From Collinsella sp. (GTDB taxonomy: Bacteria; Actinomycetota; Coriobacteriia; Coriobacteriales; Coriobacteriaceae), in NCBI GenBank assembly GCA_031292915.1, contig JAUMSH010000056.1, forward strand, positions 1 to 64,000: DNA of 64,000 nt, written 5' to 3'. Of this stretch, positions 24,755-31,825 are shown piece after piece; within the stretch, counting starts at the first letter, position 1; each line of letters starts with the position of its first letter. Position numbers and translations under genes: made by a program. A model generated the notes under the pieces. It searched no databases, was not told the DNA's origin, and worked only from the letters and a program-made list of their open reading frames with translations.

Positions 24755-24804
24755 TGTGCATCGTTCCTCTCCTCTTACATTCGGTAAATGTTTATTTATT
24801 TGTG

Positions 24805-24828
24805 GGCGGCCGGTTCGGCCGCCTTTTT
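24805..24828 (+). terminator. Intrinsic terminator after the lipoprotein gene
   Basis: GGCGGCC (24805-24811) pairs with GGCCGCC (24817-24823) over a GGTTC loop and is followed directly by TTTTT. Confidence 0.88.
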
Positions 24829-25212
24829 AGACGCCCAGTCTGGGAGCAAACGATAGGAAAGCAATCAAACGAGAGGCCGTTCCAAAAGAATCCGGCGGTG
24901 CCGGATTCTTCGGGCAAAACCTCCCGCAAATCGGTAAGGTCTTCCATCAACTTGCTCTAGCCCTCGCCCGGAGTCCGCTGCGCGGGACTTCAAATTCTCG
25001 GCATCTCTCGCATTCGTATTACCGCTCCGCTCTCGCTACAGCGAATCTCTAACACTCGGCATCCCTCGCGTTAAAAATTCGCTTCCGCTCACGGTCTCCG
25101 CTGACACTACGACACCGCGAAGCCTTTCGCTCGAAACGAGGCCTCTCATTTCGTGTCTACGCTCCGCTCCGCCCAATCGCCGTTCCGGTGATTGCAAGAT
25201 TGGTGTTGGGCT
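24829..25212. other. Gene-free stretch with short direct repeats
   Basis: No credible gene is present. The phrase CTCGGCATCTCTCGC near 24998 recurs as CTCGGCATCCCTCGC near 25056, both followed by ATTCG/GTTAA-type sequence, and pyrimidine-rich CGCT-type words are frequent. The segment leads into the hairpin array that precedes mobC and may belong to the transfer origin. Confidence 0.4.
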
Positions 25213-25428
25213 AGATAAATGGGGCCATACTCGGCCCCTTTATCTGCCAAAACATCTTGTTTATCGCCTCCCACGGCGATAAAGTTAGAAATGAAGTTAC
25301 GCCTTCATTTCTAAGGGAAGCGACGGCGTCACTTCAAAAATCGGCGCGACGTCAGTCGCTCCCAAAAAAAGGAAAGCAATCTCATATTGGTTTTGAATCG
25401 GTGGCCTCACCGATTCGCTCTGCTTTCC
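25213..25428. other. Candidate oriT: hairpin array upstream of mobC
   Basis: Five or six inverted repeats follow one another: AGATAAA..GGGGCC / GGCCCC..TTTATCT (25213-25244); TTATCGCC/GGCGATAA (25261-25282); TTAGAAATGAAG/CTTCATTTCTAA (25285-25314, 12 bp perfect); AGCGAC/GTCGCT (within 25315-25353); GAATCGGTG/CACCGATTC (25395-25416), itself enclosed by GGAAAGCA/TGCTTTCC (25371-25428). Such arrays directly upstream of mobC and relaxase genes are typical of transfer origins. The nick site cannot be read off. Confidence 0.6.
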
Positions 25429-25435
25429 TGGGGGC

Positions 25436-26026
25436 ATGATGAGTTGCAAGCGTCCACACACCGTTAAGGCGACACTCACTTCTGAAGAATACGAAACGTT
25501 TTCCGCTTTGGCGGACAAGGCAGGCATGACGAAGGCCGAACTCATTCGCTATGCCTTGATTCATCGGAGTGATTCACTCGATGATCTAGTCATTTCTAAA
25601 AATGATGACGGTGGCCGCAGTAAAAAGCTGCAACCCGTTTCAGGTGATTCGGACAAAAAGCGTTCGAAGGTCATTTACGTTAAAGTCAGCGATGACAAAC
25701 ACGAGGCAATCTGCAAACAGGCGGATGCACTCGGTGCGACCGTCAGTGCGTATGCCCGCCGCGTGATGCTTGCCGGGAAAATCGAGAAAATCGATTTCGA
25801 TATGAGCCAGGTCGCGAAAATCTATCGCGAGCTGTATCGCGAGGGAACGAATCTCAATCAGCTGATGTACTTTATGAACGCACAGGGTCTTCCGGCCTAC
25901 AACGAGAAAGCTGTTTTCCGCACACTCGAAAAGGTTTACCAAAATGCCCGTAAAGTCACTCTCTTCATCGAAGAGCTCGAACAGCGCTATTTCACCGATG
26001 GCGGTGAGCTCGATGACCGTCGTTAA
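25436..26026 (+). CDS. mobC: Mobilization accessory protein MobC
   Basis: A 196-residue DNA-binding accessory of the relaxosome, which helps the relaxase melt and recognise oriT. The N-terminal region (ATLTSEEYETFSALADKAGMT) resembles a ribbon-helix-helix fold. The C-terminal half has the MobC-type pattern VAKIYRELYREGTNLNQLMYFMN. Two ATG codons stand in tandem at 25436 and 25439 after CTGGGGG. The stop codon overlaps the relaxase start by 14 bp, so translation is coupled. It lies immediately downstream of the hairpin array. Confidence 0.85.
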   Translation: MMSCKRPHTVKATLTSEEYETFSALADKAGMTKAELIRYALIHRSDSLDDLVISKNDDGGRSKKLQPVSGDSDKKRSKVIYVKVSDDKHEAICKQADALGATVSAYARRVMLAGKIEKIDFDMSQVAKIYRELYREGTNLNQLMYFMNAQGLPAYNEKAVFRTLEKVYQNARKVTLFIEELEQRYFTDGGELDDRR

Positions 26027-27212
26027 GCAGAAAGGTGTTTCGTCCGAGCGCTACGCGAAGAATGTGCGCGAGTACATTAACGGCAAGCACGCTTTGGCCC
26101 GCGGCGGCTGGAACCTCGCGAACCGAAAGCACTGGTTTTCCGAGATGGCTATGACGCGGAAGATGTTTCATCACGACAGGCCCGCGCGTGCCGGCGCGAA
26201 GAACATAACGATGCTTCATCAGGTTCTTGCGTTTCTTCCCGAGGAGTGCAGCTGCAACGGAGGCAAGATGACCCCCGATGCATGTATGGCCTACGCGGAG
26301 CAATGGCTTGCGAAACACTATCCGCATCAACAAGTGATTGTCGCCTTGCATGAGGAAAGCGATAAGGCGGGAAAACGTTTTGCGGTTCACATGGCAATCA
26401 ACCGCACGGATCTTTTGACGGGTAAGCGTTGCGAGACGGGTGGGCGTCGCGGAAAGTACGAACGCGCTGCGTGGGTTCGTGAAATGGACGAGGCCTGGAA
26501 TCTCGCTCAGCTCGAAAAGGGAAAGAAGAACTCGAAGATTCGAGACCGACAGCCGCGCGACACTGAAAAGAAAATCGTTGAGCGGGGAGAGTACAGTTAT
26601 AAAAACAATCTGCGCGAGTTGATCCATCTTGCAATCAACGAAGGTCATCCGAAGAATATGGAGCAGTTTAAAAAGTTACTTGCCTCATGGGGCGTAGACA
26701 TTTTCATCAAGAACAATCGAGTCTATGCGACAGATCTCGATATCAAGGAGGCCGGCAACCCGAAGTGCACTTTCAACCTGACTCGTCTTGACGGGAGGTT
26801 TGCGGTCAAGCAACTTGAGGCGGCCTTCAAAAATAACGTGCTGGAGGCCGAGCGAGCCCTTCCATACGAGAAGCGCTGTGAGATCTACATCCAACGGCTT
26901 AAAAAGGCGTATTCGGCGTGGGTCGAGCAGGCAAAGGCGAGCAAGGGCGTCGCCTACAATCTCTTTCCTAAGTTCATCGCACCGAAGTGCGATGAAGATC
27001 TGCTCGAGGATCCGGCGGTTCGTGATGAGCTTCTTGCCCGGCGCGGTTACGCAAGGGAGATTCGCAACCGTTACGCCGGCGCCGTTCCCGATGCTGGCGA
27101 TGACCGCGTTCGCGCCGCAGGACGAGCCCATGGTGGCAACGGCGACATCTCGCCGCAGGTCGATCGTGCGGTCGACCGAGGCGATTACGATCGCGGCGAC
27201 GCGCCTCGCTAG
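26013..27212 (+). CDS. Relaxase / mobilization nuclease
   Basis: A 399-residue relaxase expected to nick oriT and stay bound to the 5' end through a tyrosine. Candidate catalytic tyrosines are in RYAKNVREYI near residues 13-20. The metal-site region appears as VIVALHEESD..FAVHMAINRTD near residues 108-130; the usual HxH pair reads HMA here, so one ligand is replaced or the alignment differs. A helical C-terminal part ends in an Arg/Asp/Gly-rich tail (DRGDYDRGDAPR). It starts inside the end of mobC. Coding for coupling proteins is absent, so transfer would rely on a helper. Confidence 0.82.
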   Translation: MTVVKQKGVSSERYAKNVREYINGKHALARGGWNLANRKHWFSEMAMTRKMFHHDRPARAGAKNITMLHQVLAFLPEECSCNGGKMTPDACMAYAEQWLAKHYPHQQVIVALHEESDKAGKRFAVHMAINRTDLLTGKRCETGGRRGKYERAAWVREMDEAWNLAQLEKGKKNSKIRDRQPRDTEKKIVERGEYSYKNNLRELIHLAINEGHPKNMEQFKKLLASWGVDIFIKNNRVYATDLDIKEAGNPKCTFNLTRLDGRFAVKQLEAAFKNNVLEAERALPYEKRCEIYIQRLKKAYSAWVEQAKASKGVAYNLFPKFIAPKCDEDLLEDPAVRDELLARRGYAREIRNRYAGAVPDAGDDRVRAAGRAHGGNGDISPQVDRAVDRGDYDRGDAPR

Positions 27213-27327
27213 TTTTGGAAAGCCTATCGTCGGTGCCCTAGCGCGCTGCCATCCAGTGCCGATTCTGCCATACTCGCAATTCGGCGAGGATGAGGAGTAT
27301 GAATTGATCGGCGGGGGTCAGCCGCTC

Positions 27328-27336
27328 TGATAGAAT
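27328..27336 (+). promoter_or_regulatory. Extended -10 promoter of the small peptide gene
   Basis: TGA-TAGAAT fits an extended -10 element (TGn plus TAnAAT), placing a transcript start near 27343, just before the first arm of the long-range RNA pairing at 27349. A -35 box is not obvious, as is usual for extended -10 promoters. Confidence 0.4.
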
Positions 27337-27373
27337 CGTCCTTGCTGTCGGCAGCCCTCGTGCCGGGCAGAGC

Positions 27374-27391
27374 CCTCCATTTGATGGGAGG
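27374..27391 (+). promoter_or_regulatory. Shine-Dalgarno sequestering hairpin
   Basis: CCTCCAT (27374-27380) pairs with ATGGGAGG (27384-27391), one G bulged, over a TTG loop. The 3' arm is the strong GGAGGTGAT ribosome binding site, so translation of the small peptide would be blocked while this stem stands. Confidence 0.6.
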
Positions 27392-27399
27392 TGATGCCC

Positions 27400-27525
27400 A
27401 TGACCGATTTCACCGAGCTCGTGAAGCTCCTGACCGCTATGGTCTCGCTCCTCACGGCCCTTGTCGGCCTTTCCAAGGCACTCAAGCAGGGTTCGAAGCC
27501 CAAAAAGAAAGGCCACCGTCGCTAA
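27400..27525 (+). CDS. 41-residue membrane peptide, candidate type I toxin
   Basis: The peptide is MTDFTELVKLLTAMVSLLTA, then LVGLSKALKQ and a strongly basic tail KPKKKGHRR. One hydrophobic helix of about 18 residues with a positive C terminus is the form of type I toxins (Fst/Ldr/TxpA-like) and of small holin-like toxins. GGAGGTGAT lies eight bases before the ATG, one of the best ribosome binding sites in the window, yet it is locked in a hairpin, and the 5' and 3' ends of the message are complementary. No sequence family is claimed. An alternative is a small membrane accessory of mobilization. It is located between the relaxase and the phosphoesterase operon. Confidence 0.6.
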   Translation: MTDFTELVKLLTAMVSLLTALVGLSKALKQGSKPKKKGHRR

Positions 27526-27735
27526 GACGATGACCCAACTTCATTAAGCAACGGCTCTGCCCAGCTCTCTACAACTTGGGCTGCCGTCGGCACCATTTTA
27601 CCCTCCTGACGAGGAATTCGTCCATATTTCAAAAATCAAATCCTGTTCGCGCGTGGGCGTAAACTTATATAGTTGGGCAAATCCGGCAGATTGGAGCTTG
27701 AAACATGAGGGATATGCACCTCATGTCGCTCATAA

Positions 27736-27768
27736 AACGTCTCCTGACCTCGAAGGAGAACGTTTTTT
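27736..27768 (+). terminator. Terminator / attenuator before the phosphoesterase operon
   Basis: AACGTCTCCT (27736-27745) pairs with AGGAGAACGTT (27754-27764), one A bulged, followed by TTTTTT. It ends 23 bp before the ATG at 27791. It either ends the small-peptide transcript or attenuates the downstream operon. Confidence 0.75.
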
Positions 27769-27790
27769 AGCGATAAAAGGAGACATAAAA

Positions 27791-28429
27791 ATGATCTGGT
27801 TTACCAGCGACACCCACTTCGGGCATGAGAACGTGCTGAAGTTCACCGACCGCCCGTGGGAGACGATTTGGCAGATGAACGACGCCATCGTCGACAACAT
27901 CAATGGCAAGGTTGCCGTGGACGACGAGCTCTACATCCTGGGGGATTTCTCATTCAAGATGACCGCCCAGGACGCCTACGGGCTGCGCAAGCGGATCGCC
28001 TGCAGGCGCATCCACCTCGTCCCGGGAAACCACGACAAGGACTGGACCCAGCCGGCGGTCGCGGGCGCCTTCACCGTGGAGCCGCCGATTTGCGTGCTCA
28101 AGATCGACGGGCAGAAGATCGTCCTGAGCCATTACCCCATGGCCGACTGGCAGGGCATGAACCATGGATCGTGGCACCTCCACGGGCACATCCACAGCAG
28201 CGGCGGCGCGTACAACGAGTTCAACCGCAAGCAGGGCCTTCTGCGCTACGACGTCGGTTGCGATGCCAACGGGCACTCCCCGGTGAGCCTCGATGAGCTG
28301 AGGGAATGGTTCGCCGGAGTCGACGAGCCGTGCGGCCGGGTGAAATGGCCCTGGTGGGTCAACGAGACCGGCGACAGGCAGGTCGAGCGCGAGCTGGCGG
28401 CGTACAAGAGGGAAGAGGTGATTCGATGA
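27791..28429 (+). CDS. Metallophosphoesterase 1 of 3
   Basis: A 212-residue calcineurin-like phosphoesterase with all metal-site motifs: SDTHFGH (6-12), LGDFSF (near 52), PGNHD (near 78), SHYPM (near 115) and HGHIH (near 131). These coordinate two metal ions and hydrolyse phosphate mono- or diesters. The ~45 residues after the core (LREWFAGVDEP onward) are extra. AAAGGAG stands eight bases before the ATG. Its stop codon overlaps the next start (ATGA). The substrate is unknown; the nearest forms are YfcE-like and phage-type phosphoesterases. Confidence 0.88.
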   Translation: MIWFTSDTHFGHENVLKFTDRPWETIWQMNDAIVDNINGKVAVDDELYILGDFSFKMTAQDAYGLRKRIACRRIHLVPGNHDKDWTQPAVAGAFTVEPPICVLKIDGQKIVLSHYPMADWQGMNHGSWHLHGHIHSSGGAYNEFNRKQGLLRYDVGCDANGHSPVSLDELREWFAGVDEPCGRVKWPWWVNETGDRQVERELAAYKREEVIR

Positions 28430-29151
28430 CGGTCTATGTGACGGGCGACATCCACGGTGGGCTCGACATGCAAAAGCTCCGCGACTGGGAGCTTGGGGAT
28501 AGTCTTGGCAGCGACGACTATCTGATCATCGCCGGCGACTTTGGCTTTCCGTGGGATTTCTCTGCCGAGGAATGCGCCGACATCGCCTGGCTGGAGTCGC
28601 GCCCCTACACGGTACTGTTCGTCGACGGCAACCACGAGCGCTTCGATCACTGGGAGGAGCGCCCCATGGAGTTATGGCATGGCGGGCTGACGCAGCGCCT
28701 GTCGGATACTTCGTCTATCCGCCGCCTCATGCGCGGGGAGGTCTTCGAGCTCGACGGATCGACGGTCTTCACCATGGGCGGTGCCACGAGCGTGGACAGG
28801 GAATACCGCGTGCCGTATTCCAGCTGGTGGCCTCAGGAGCTCCCGGACGAGCGCGAATTCGATGCCGCGCGGGCAAGGCTCGACGAGGTCGGCTGGAAGG
28901 TCGACTGCGTCATCACCCATACCTGCGCCACGCGCATGCTCTCGCCGACGCTCTACCCGGACCCAGGCTGGGAACGCCCCGATGTGGACCGGCTGACCGG
29001 ATTCCTCGACGAGCTCGAGGGCCGCCTGGACTACAAGCGCTGGTATTACGGCCATTTTCACCGAGACGGCAACCCGGACGAACGTCATACCGTGCTGTAC
29101 GACCGAATCGTGAGGCTCGGGGACAAACTCCTGCCGTGGGGTGCGTACTGA
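28426..29151 (+). CDS. Metallophosphoesterase 2 of 3
   Basis: A 241-residue protein with GDIHG (7-11), AGDFGF (near 39), DGNHE (near 67), THTC (near 165) and GHFH (near 207), the calcineurin-like metal sites. It is clearly related to the third gene (shared VYVTGD, LMRGEVF(E/D)(L/I)DG, GWKVD, LDYxxW segments) and less to the first. It overlaps its neighbours at both ends, so the three proteins are translationally coupled and probably made in fixed proportion. Confidence 0.88.
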   Translation: MTVYVTGDIHGGLDMQKLRDWELGDSLGSDDYLIIAGDFGFPWDFSAEECADIAWLESRPYTVLFVDGNHERFDHWEERPMELWHGGLTQRLSDTSSIRRLMRGEVFELDGSTVFTMGGATSVDREYRVPYSSWWPQELPDEREFDAARARLDEVGWKVDCVITHTCATRMLSPTLYPDPGWERPDVDRLTGFLDELEGRLDYKRWYYGHFHRDGNPDERHTVLYDRIVRLGDKLLPWGAY

Positions 29152-29873
29152 TGGCTATCTATGTGACAGGAGACGTGCACGGCAGGGCCGAGTACGGGGC
29201 CAGCAGGTTCGCCTTCAGGTCTTGGCCGCTGGGCCGGACTCTGACGAGCGACGATGTGGTGATCGTGGCCGGCGACTTCGGCTTTGTCTGGGACGGCTCG
29301 AATGCTGAGAGGTATTGGCTCGATTGGTTTGAGTCGAAGCCGTGGACCACGTGTTTCGTAGACGGCAACCACGAGAACCACCGGATGCTGGCAGAACTGC
29401 CGGTGCGGGAGTGGAACGGCGGCCTCGTTCATGAGGCGCGACCGCACGTGCTGCACCTGATGCGCGGAGAGGTGTTCGACATCGACGGGCTCACGGTCCT
29501 TGCCATGGGCGGTGCCTCGAGCAACGACAGGCAGTATCGCAGGGAGGGGAGGAGCTGGTGGCCCGAGGAGATGCCGAGCGAGGAAGAGATGGAGCACTGC
29601 CGCGCCTCGCTCGACCGCGTGGGCTGGAAAGTCGACCACGTTGTGACTCACGAGGCTCCTGCTGCCCTTGCTGAGGGGCTGTGCCGCGAACGCGGACGTG
29701 AGTACCGCGGGGATCCGCTGCAAACCTTCCTGGGCGAGCTCGACGGACGGCTCGATTACTGCGCCTGGTTCTTCGGACATTACCACGGTGACGAATGGCT
29801 CGACGCCGGGCATCGCTTGATCTACCAAGACATCGTGCCGATCGAAGATGCTGCGCCCGGTTCTCAGTTCTAG
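29151..29873 (+). CDS. Metallophosphoesterase 3 of 3
   Basis: A 240-residue paralogue of the preceding gene. Motifs are GDVHG (7-11), AGDFGF (near 41), DGNHE (near 70), THEAP (near 166) and GHYH (near 208). The differences from gene 2 are concentrated in the loop after DGNHE and in the THxx motif, which suggests different substrates or partners. The start codon shares a base with the stop codon of gene 2 (TGATG). A hairpin follows immediately. Confidence 0.88.
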   Translation: MAIYVTGDVHGRAEYGASRFAFRSWPLGRTLTSDDVVIVAGDFGFVWDGSNAERYWLDWFESKPWTTCFVDGNHENHRMLAELPVREWNGGLVHEARPHVLHLMRGEVFDIDGLTVLAMGGASSNDRQYRREGRSWWPEEMPSEEEMEHCRASLDRVGWKVDHVVTHEAPAALAEGLCRERGREYRGDPLQTFLGELDGRLDYCAWFFGHYHGDEWLDAGHRLIYQDIVPIEDAAPGSQF

Positions 29874-29907
29874 AAACCCCCTAGAAATGCTCTAGAGGGT
29901 TTCTAGA
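29869..29907. terminator. Hairpin between convergent genes
   Basis: TCTAGAAACCC (29869-29879) pairs perfectly with GGGTTTCTAGA (29897-29907), with CTAGA/TCTAG repeated inside. It includes the stop codon of the third phosphoesterase. There is no clean T-run on either strand, so its efficiency is uncertain. Confidence 0.5.
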
Positions 29908-29926
29908 AAATTAGATGCTATGCGAC

Positions 29927-30505
29927 CTACTCATCCTTCATCTGGGTCATGGCCTCGACCTTGGCCTCGGCCGCGGCTGCCCGCTGCTCGGAGGCGGCGA
30001 GGCGGTCCTTGAGGGCGGCTACCGCGGCCATCAGGTCGTGCTGGGCCAGGAGCGCATCGCTCAGCTCGGCCTGGGCTTTCAACGCGGCGTCACGCTCGAC
30101 GCGCAGGCGCTCGATCTCATCGGCCATGGCTTCAGCCTCGGCGCGGAGCTGAACGACCTGCCTGCCGAGCTCCTTAGCACGGGAGAAGTACCTGACGCTT
30201 GCGGCGTGGAGCTCGTTGTTCTCGAGCTCGAGGCTCGCGGTATCGAGCTCGAACTTCTCCTCTATAAAGGCAATCCGCTCATTGCAGTCGGCCTCAAGTC
30301 TTTCGTTCCGATCCGTCGCCTCGACGAGCTTGCGGCTGAATTCATCCACCTGGGCCATGAGCAGCGCGTTCTCGGTCATGAGGTTGCCCGTCTCGCGCAG
30401 CAGCTTCTCCCGCCATGTCGCCTCGATCCGCTCGGCGGCCTCATCGAGGACGGACTTCACGCCGGGCGTCTCGCTGATTTTTCTCTCGTTTGGGTTGTCT
30501 GTCAT
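29927..30505 (-). CDS. Coiled-coil protein
   Basis: A 192-residue protein that is almost entirely heptad-patterned from about residue 15 to the end, rich in Glu, Ala, Leu and Arg, without membrane segments. It should form a long cytoplasmic coiled coil. The start at 30505 has GGAG ten bases upstream. It is convergent with the phosphoesterase operon. The function is not recognised; a structural or DNA-partition role for the element is possible but unproven. Confidence 0.65.
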   Translation of the reverse strand: MTDNPNERKISETPGVKSVLDEAAERIEATWREKLLRETGNLMTENALLMAQVDEFSRKLVEATDRNERLEADCNERIAFIEEKFELDTASLELENNELHAASVRYFSRAKELGRQVVQLRAEAEAMADEIERLRVERDAALKAQAELSDALLAQHDLMAAVAALKDRLAASEQRAAAAEAKVEAMTQMKDE

Positions 30506-30963
30506 CGTGCGGCACTCCAATCAACAATGGGCATGGCTCCGCCATGCCGTACGGCTGGGAACAAATACGCTGCCGCTGTTGAGTTGTGTTTGTCCTGCGC
30601 TTGGTGAGTTCTAAAAGCGTCTCAAGTCATACGTTCATGCAGGTTTTCGGTTGGAGAAATACCGCACGTTTTCATGGTATCACGCGCCTTAAAGACCATG
30701 AATGGACGGCCATATCGATTCGTTGTAAATGGCTCCTACGACGTGTTGGTGGCGGGAGAGTGATGGCGTTAAAGATGTCGAGAATGATTATGGGATTGTT
30801 TTAGATGCGGGCATGAAAAAGGGTCGAATCGAAGTGTCTGGCCGGACGCCAATTGTCCGGGAACTGTTTCGGTTCGACCCTGTTTCATTTTACATCCGTG
30901 GCATGCTCTTATAGACGCCCGGCGATTACCGACCTTCACGACCTCGATAGTCGGGCTATGGAC
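30506..30963. other. Gene-free stretch with one strong hairpin
   Basis: Only short open frames without ribosome binding sites are present. The one structure that stands out is the nested hairpin at 30821-30880. Confidence 0.5.
30816..30880 (-). terminator. Nested terminator hairpin
   Basis: GGGTCGAA (30821-30828) pairs with TTCGACCC (30873-30880), and inside CCGGAC (30842-30847) pairs with GTCCGG (30855-30860). On the minus strand it is followed by TTTTTC, so it ends the integrase-excisionase-HTH transcript. Confidence 0.7.
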
Positions 30964-31351
30964 TTAAGATTTCTTGGGCTCCCAGCCGTTTTCGATTGCG
31001 GCGGGGTAGACTGCGGCGTAATTAAGCATCCAGCTGCCATCGCCCGCTTTTTGAATAAACCCTTTATCCTTCAAAGAGGTATAGGCCCGGGAGATCGTGT
31101 TCTTACTCAGGTGGTAGCGCTCCTCAATCCATTTGCTTTTTGCGTAAAAGCCCATGGCTCGTTTGTTTTTTGGAAGGATTTCCAAGCTTCCATACTAGGC
31201 CGAGGATGAGGCGCTCGGCAGCGACAGTGGTGGCACAACACGCCCAGTCGGGCACCGAAATAAAATTCGCGTTATCCATTTTCCTTCTAATCTCTCGTTG
31301 CTCAGTAACATCATCGGAATATTTGTCGGAAATCGACGGTAGCTCGCTCAT
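30964..31351 (-). pseudogene. Winged-helix DNA-binding protein, frameshifted
   Basis: Two overlapping frames read as one protein if a single base is skipped near 31188. The first (from 31351) gives MSELPSISDKYSDD..AAERLILGLVWK; the second continues LEILPKNKRAMGFYAKSKWI and then EERYHLSKNTISRAYTSLKDKG, a clear winged helix-turn-helix. Joined length would be about 128 residues. The upstream frame otherwise runs on to a stop codon at 31124 and loses the DNA-binding part. It may be a true pseudogene, a sequencing error or a programmed +1 shift. It lies nine bases after the excisionase-like gene, in the same operon. Confidence 0.65.
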
Positions 31352-31360
31352 GTTTACCGC

Positions 31361-31606
31361 CTAGTCAAGGTGGGCGGTACGACCTTCGAGCTGCTTGAAA
31401 AGTTCGTAGAACGAGCTTTCAAACATGTAATTCGAGCGATGGATTTGGATGAGCTTGCCGGACTCGCGCATAAACTTGCGCGCGGTATTTTCGCTCCAGC
31501 CAGTGAGTTCGCGGATATCGTTAACGCGGAGCAACCGATCGCACTGAGCGGCACCAGTGGGGAAAGTCGGTGTGGACGCCTGAGTGCTAATCTGTGGAGT
31601 AGCCAT
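31361..31606 (-). CDS. Excisionase-like small DNA-binding protein
   Basis: An 81-residue protein with a MerR/Xis-type winged helix: LLRVNDIRELTGWSENTARK, then FMRESGKLIQIHRSNYMFES. Such proteins bend attachment-site DNA and direct the integrase toward excision. AAGGA stands about 11 bases before the ATG. It lies downstream of the integrase, behind a structured leader, and just before the frameshifted HTH gene. Confidence 0.75.
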   Translation of the reverse strand: MATPQISTQASTPTFPTGAAQCDRLLRVNDIRELTGWSENTARKFMRESGKLIQIHRSNYMFESSFYELFKQLEGRTAHLD

Positions 31607-31628
31607 GATGAGCTATCCTTTCAATGAG

Positions 31629-31688
31629 GGCCCTCCCTGTGCTTGTAAGACTTACCAGGTTCATAAGCACTTGGGGGGGCCGGTTTTT
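31629..31688. promoter_or_regulatory. Stem-loop in the excisionase leader
   Basis: GTGCTT (31639-31644) pairs with AAGCAC (31665-31670), and the flanks GGCCCTCCC / GGGGGGGCC extend it; GTAAG/CTTAC sits in the loop. On the plus strand TTTTT follows at 31684-31688. On the minus strand it stands in the leader of the excisionase gene about 25 bases before its start. Confidence 0.5.
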
Positions 31689-31825
31689 ATGACTACATGC
31701 GTAGCCATCTGACAGCTTTAGAATCTATTAAAACTCATTAGATGTCAATCAAATAAAGCGTTTACCTGCGGAAATAGTAGTATAGTACCGTAATATTATT
31801 GATGAAACGATGAATGAATAACATG

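Larger units (their letters stand above)
27349..27586 (+). repeat. Nested 5'-3' complementary arms around the small peptide gene
   Basis: CGGCAGCCC (27349-27357) and GGGCAGAGCC (27365-27374) upstream of the gene are perfectly complementary, in nested order, to GGGCTGCCG (27578-27586) and GGCTCTGCCC (27553-27562) downstream. A transcript covering the gene can therefore close on itself with 19 pairs. This is the pattern of mRNA folding in type I toxin genes. Confidence 0.7.

Noticed and set aside
28551..29150. Long N-terminal extension of the third metallophosphoesterase
   Set aside because: It overlaps the second phosphoesterase in another frame; the ATG at 29151 gives a complete domain and a TGATG stop/start overlap.
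30586..30914. Short plus-strand frames between the coiled-coil gene and the HTH gene
   Set aside because: They lack ribosome binding sites and run through a nested terminator hairpin.
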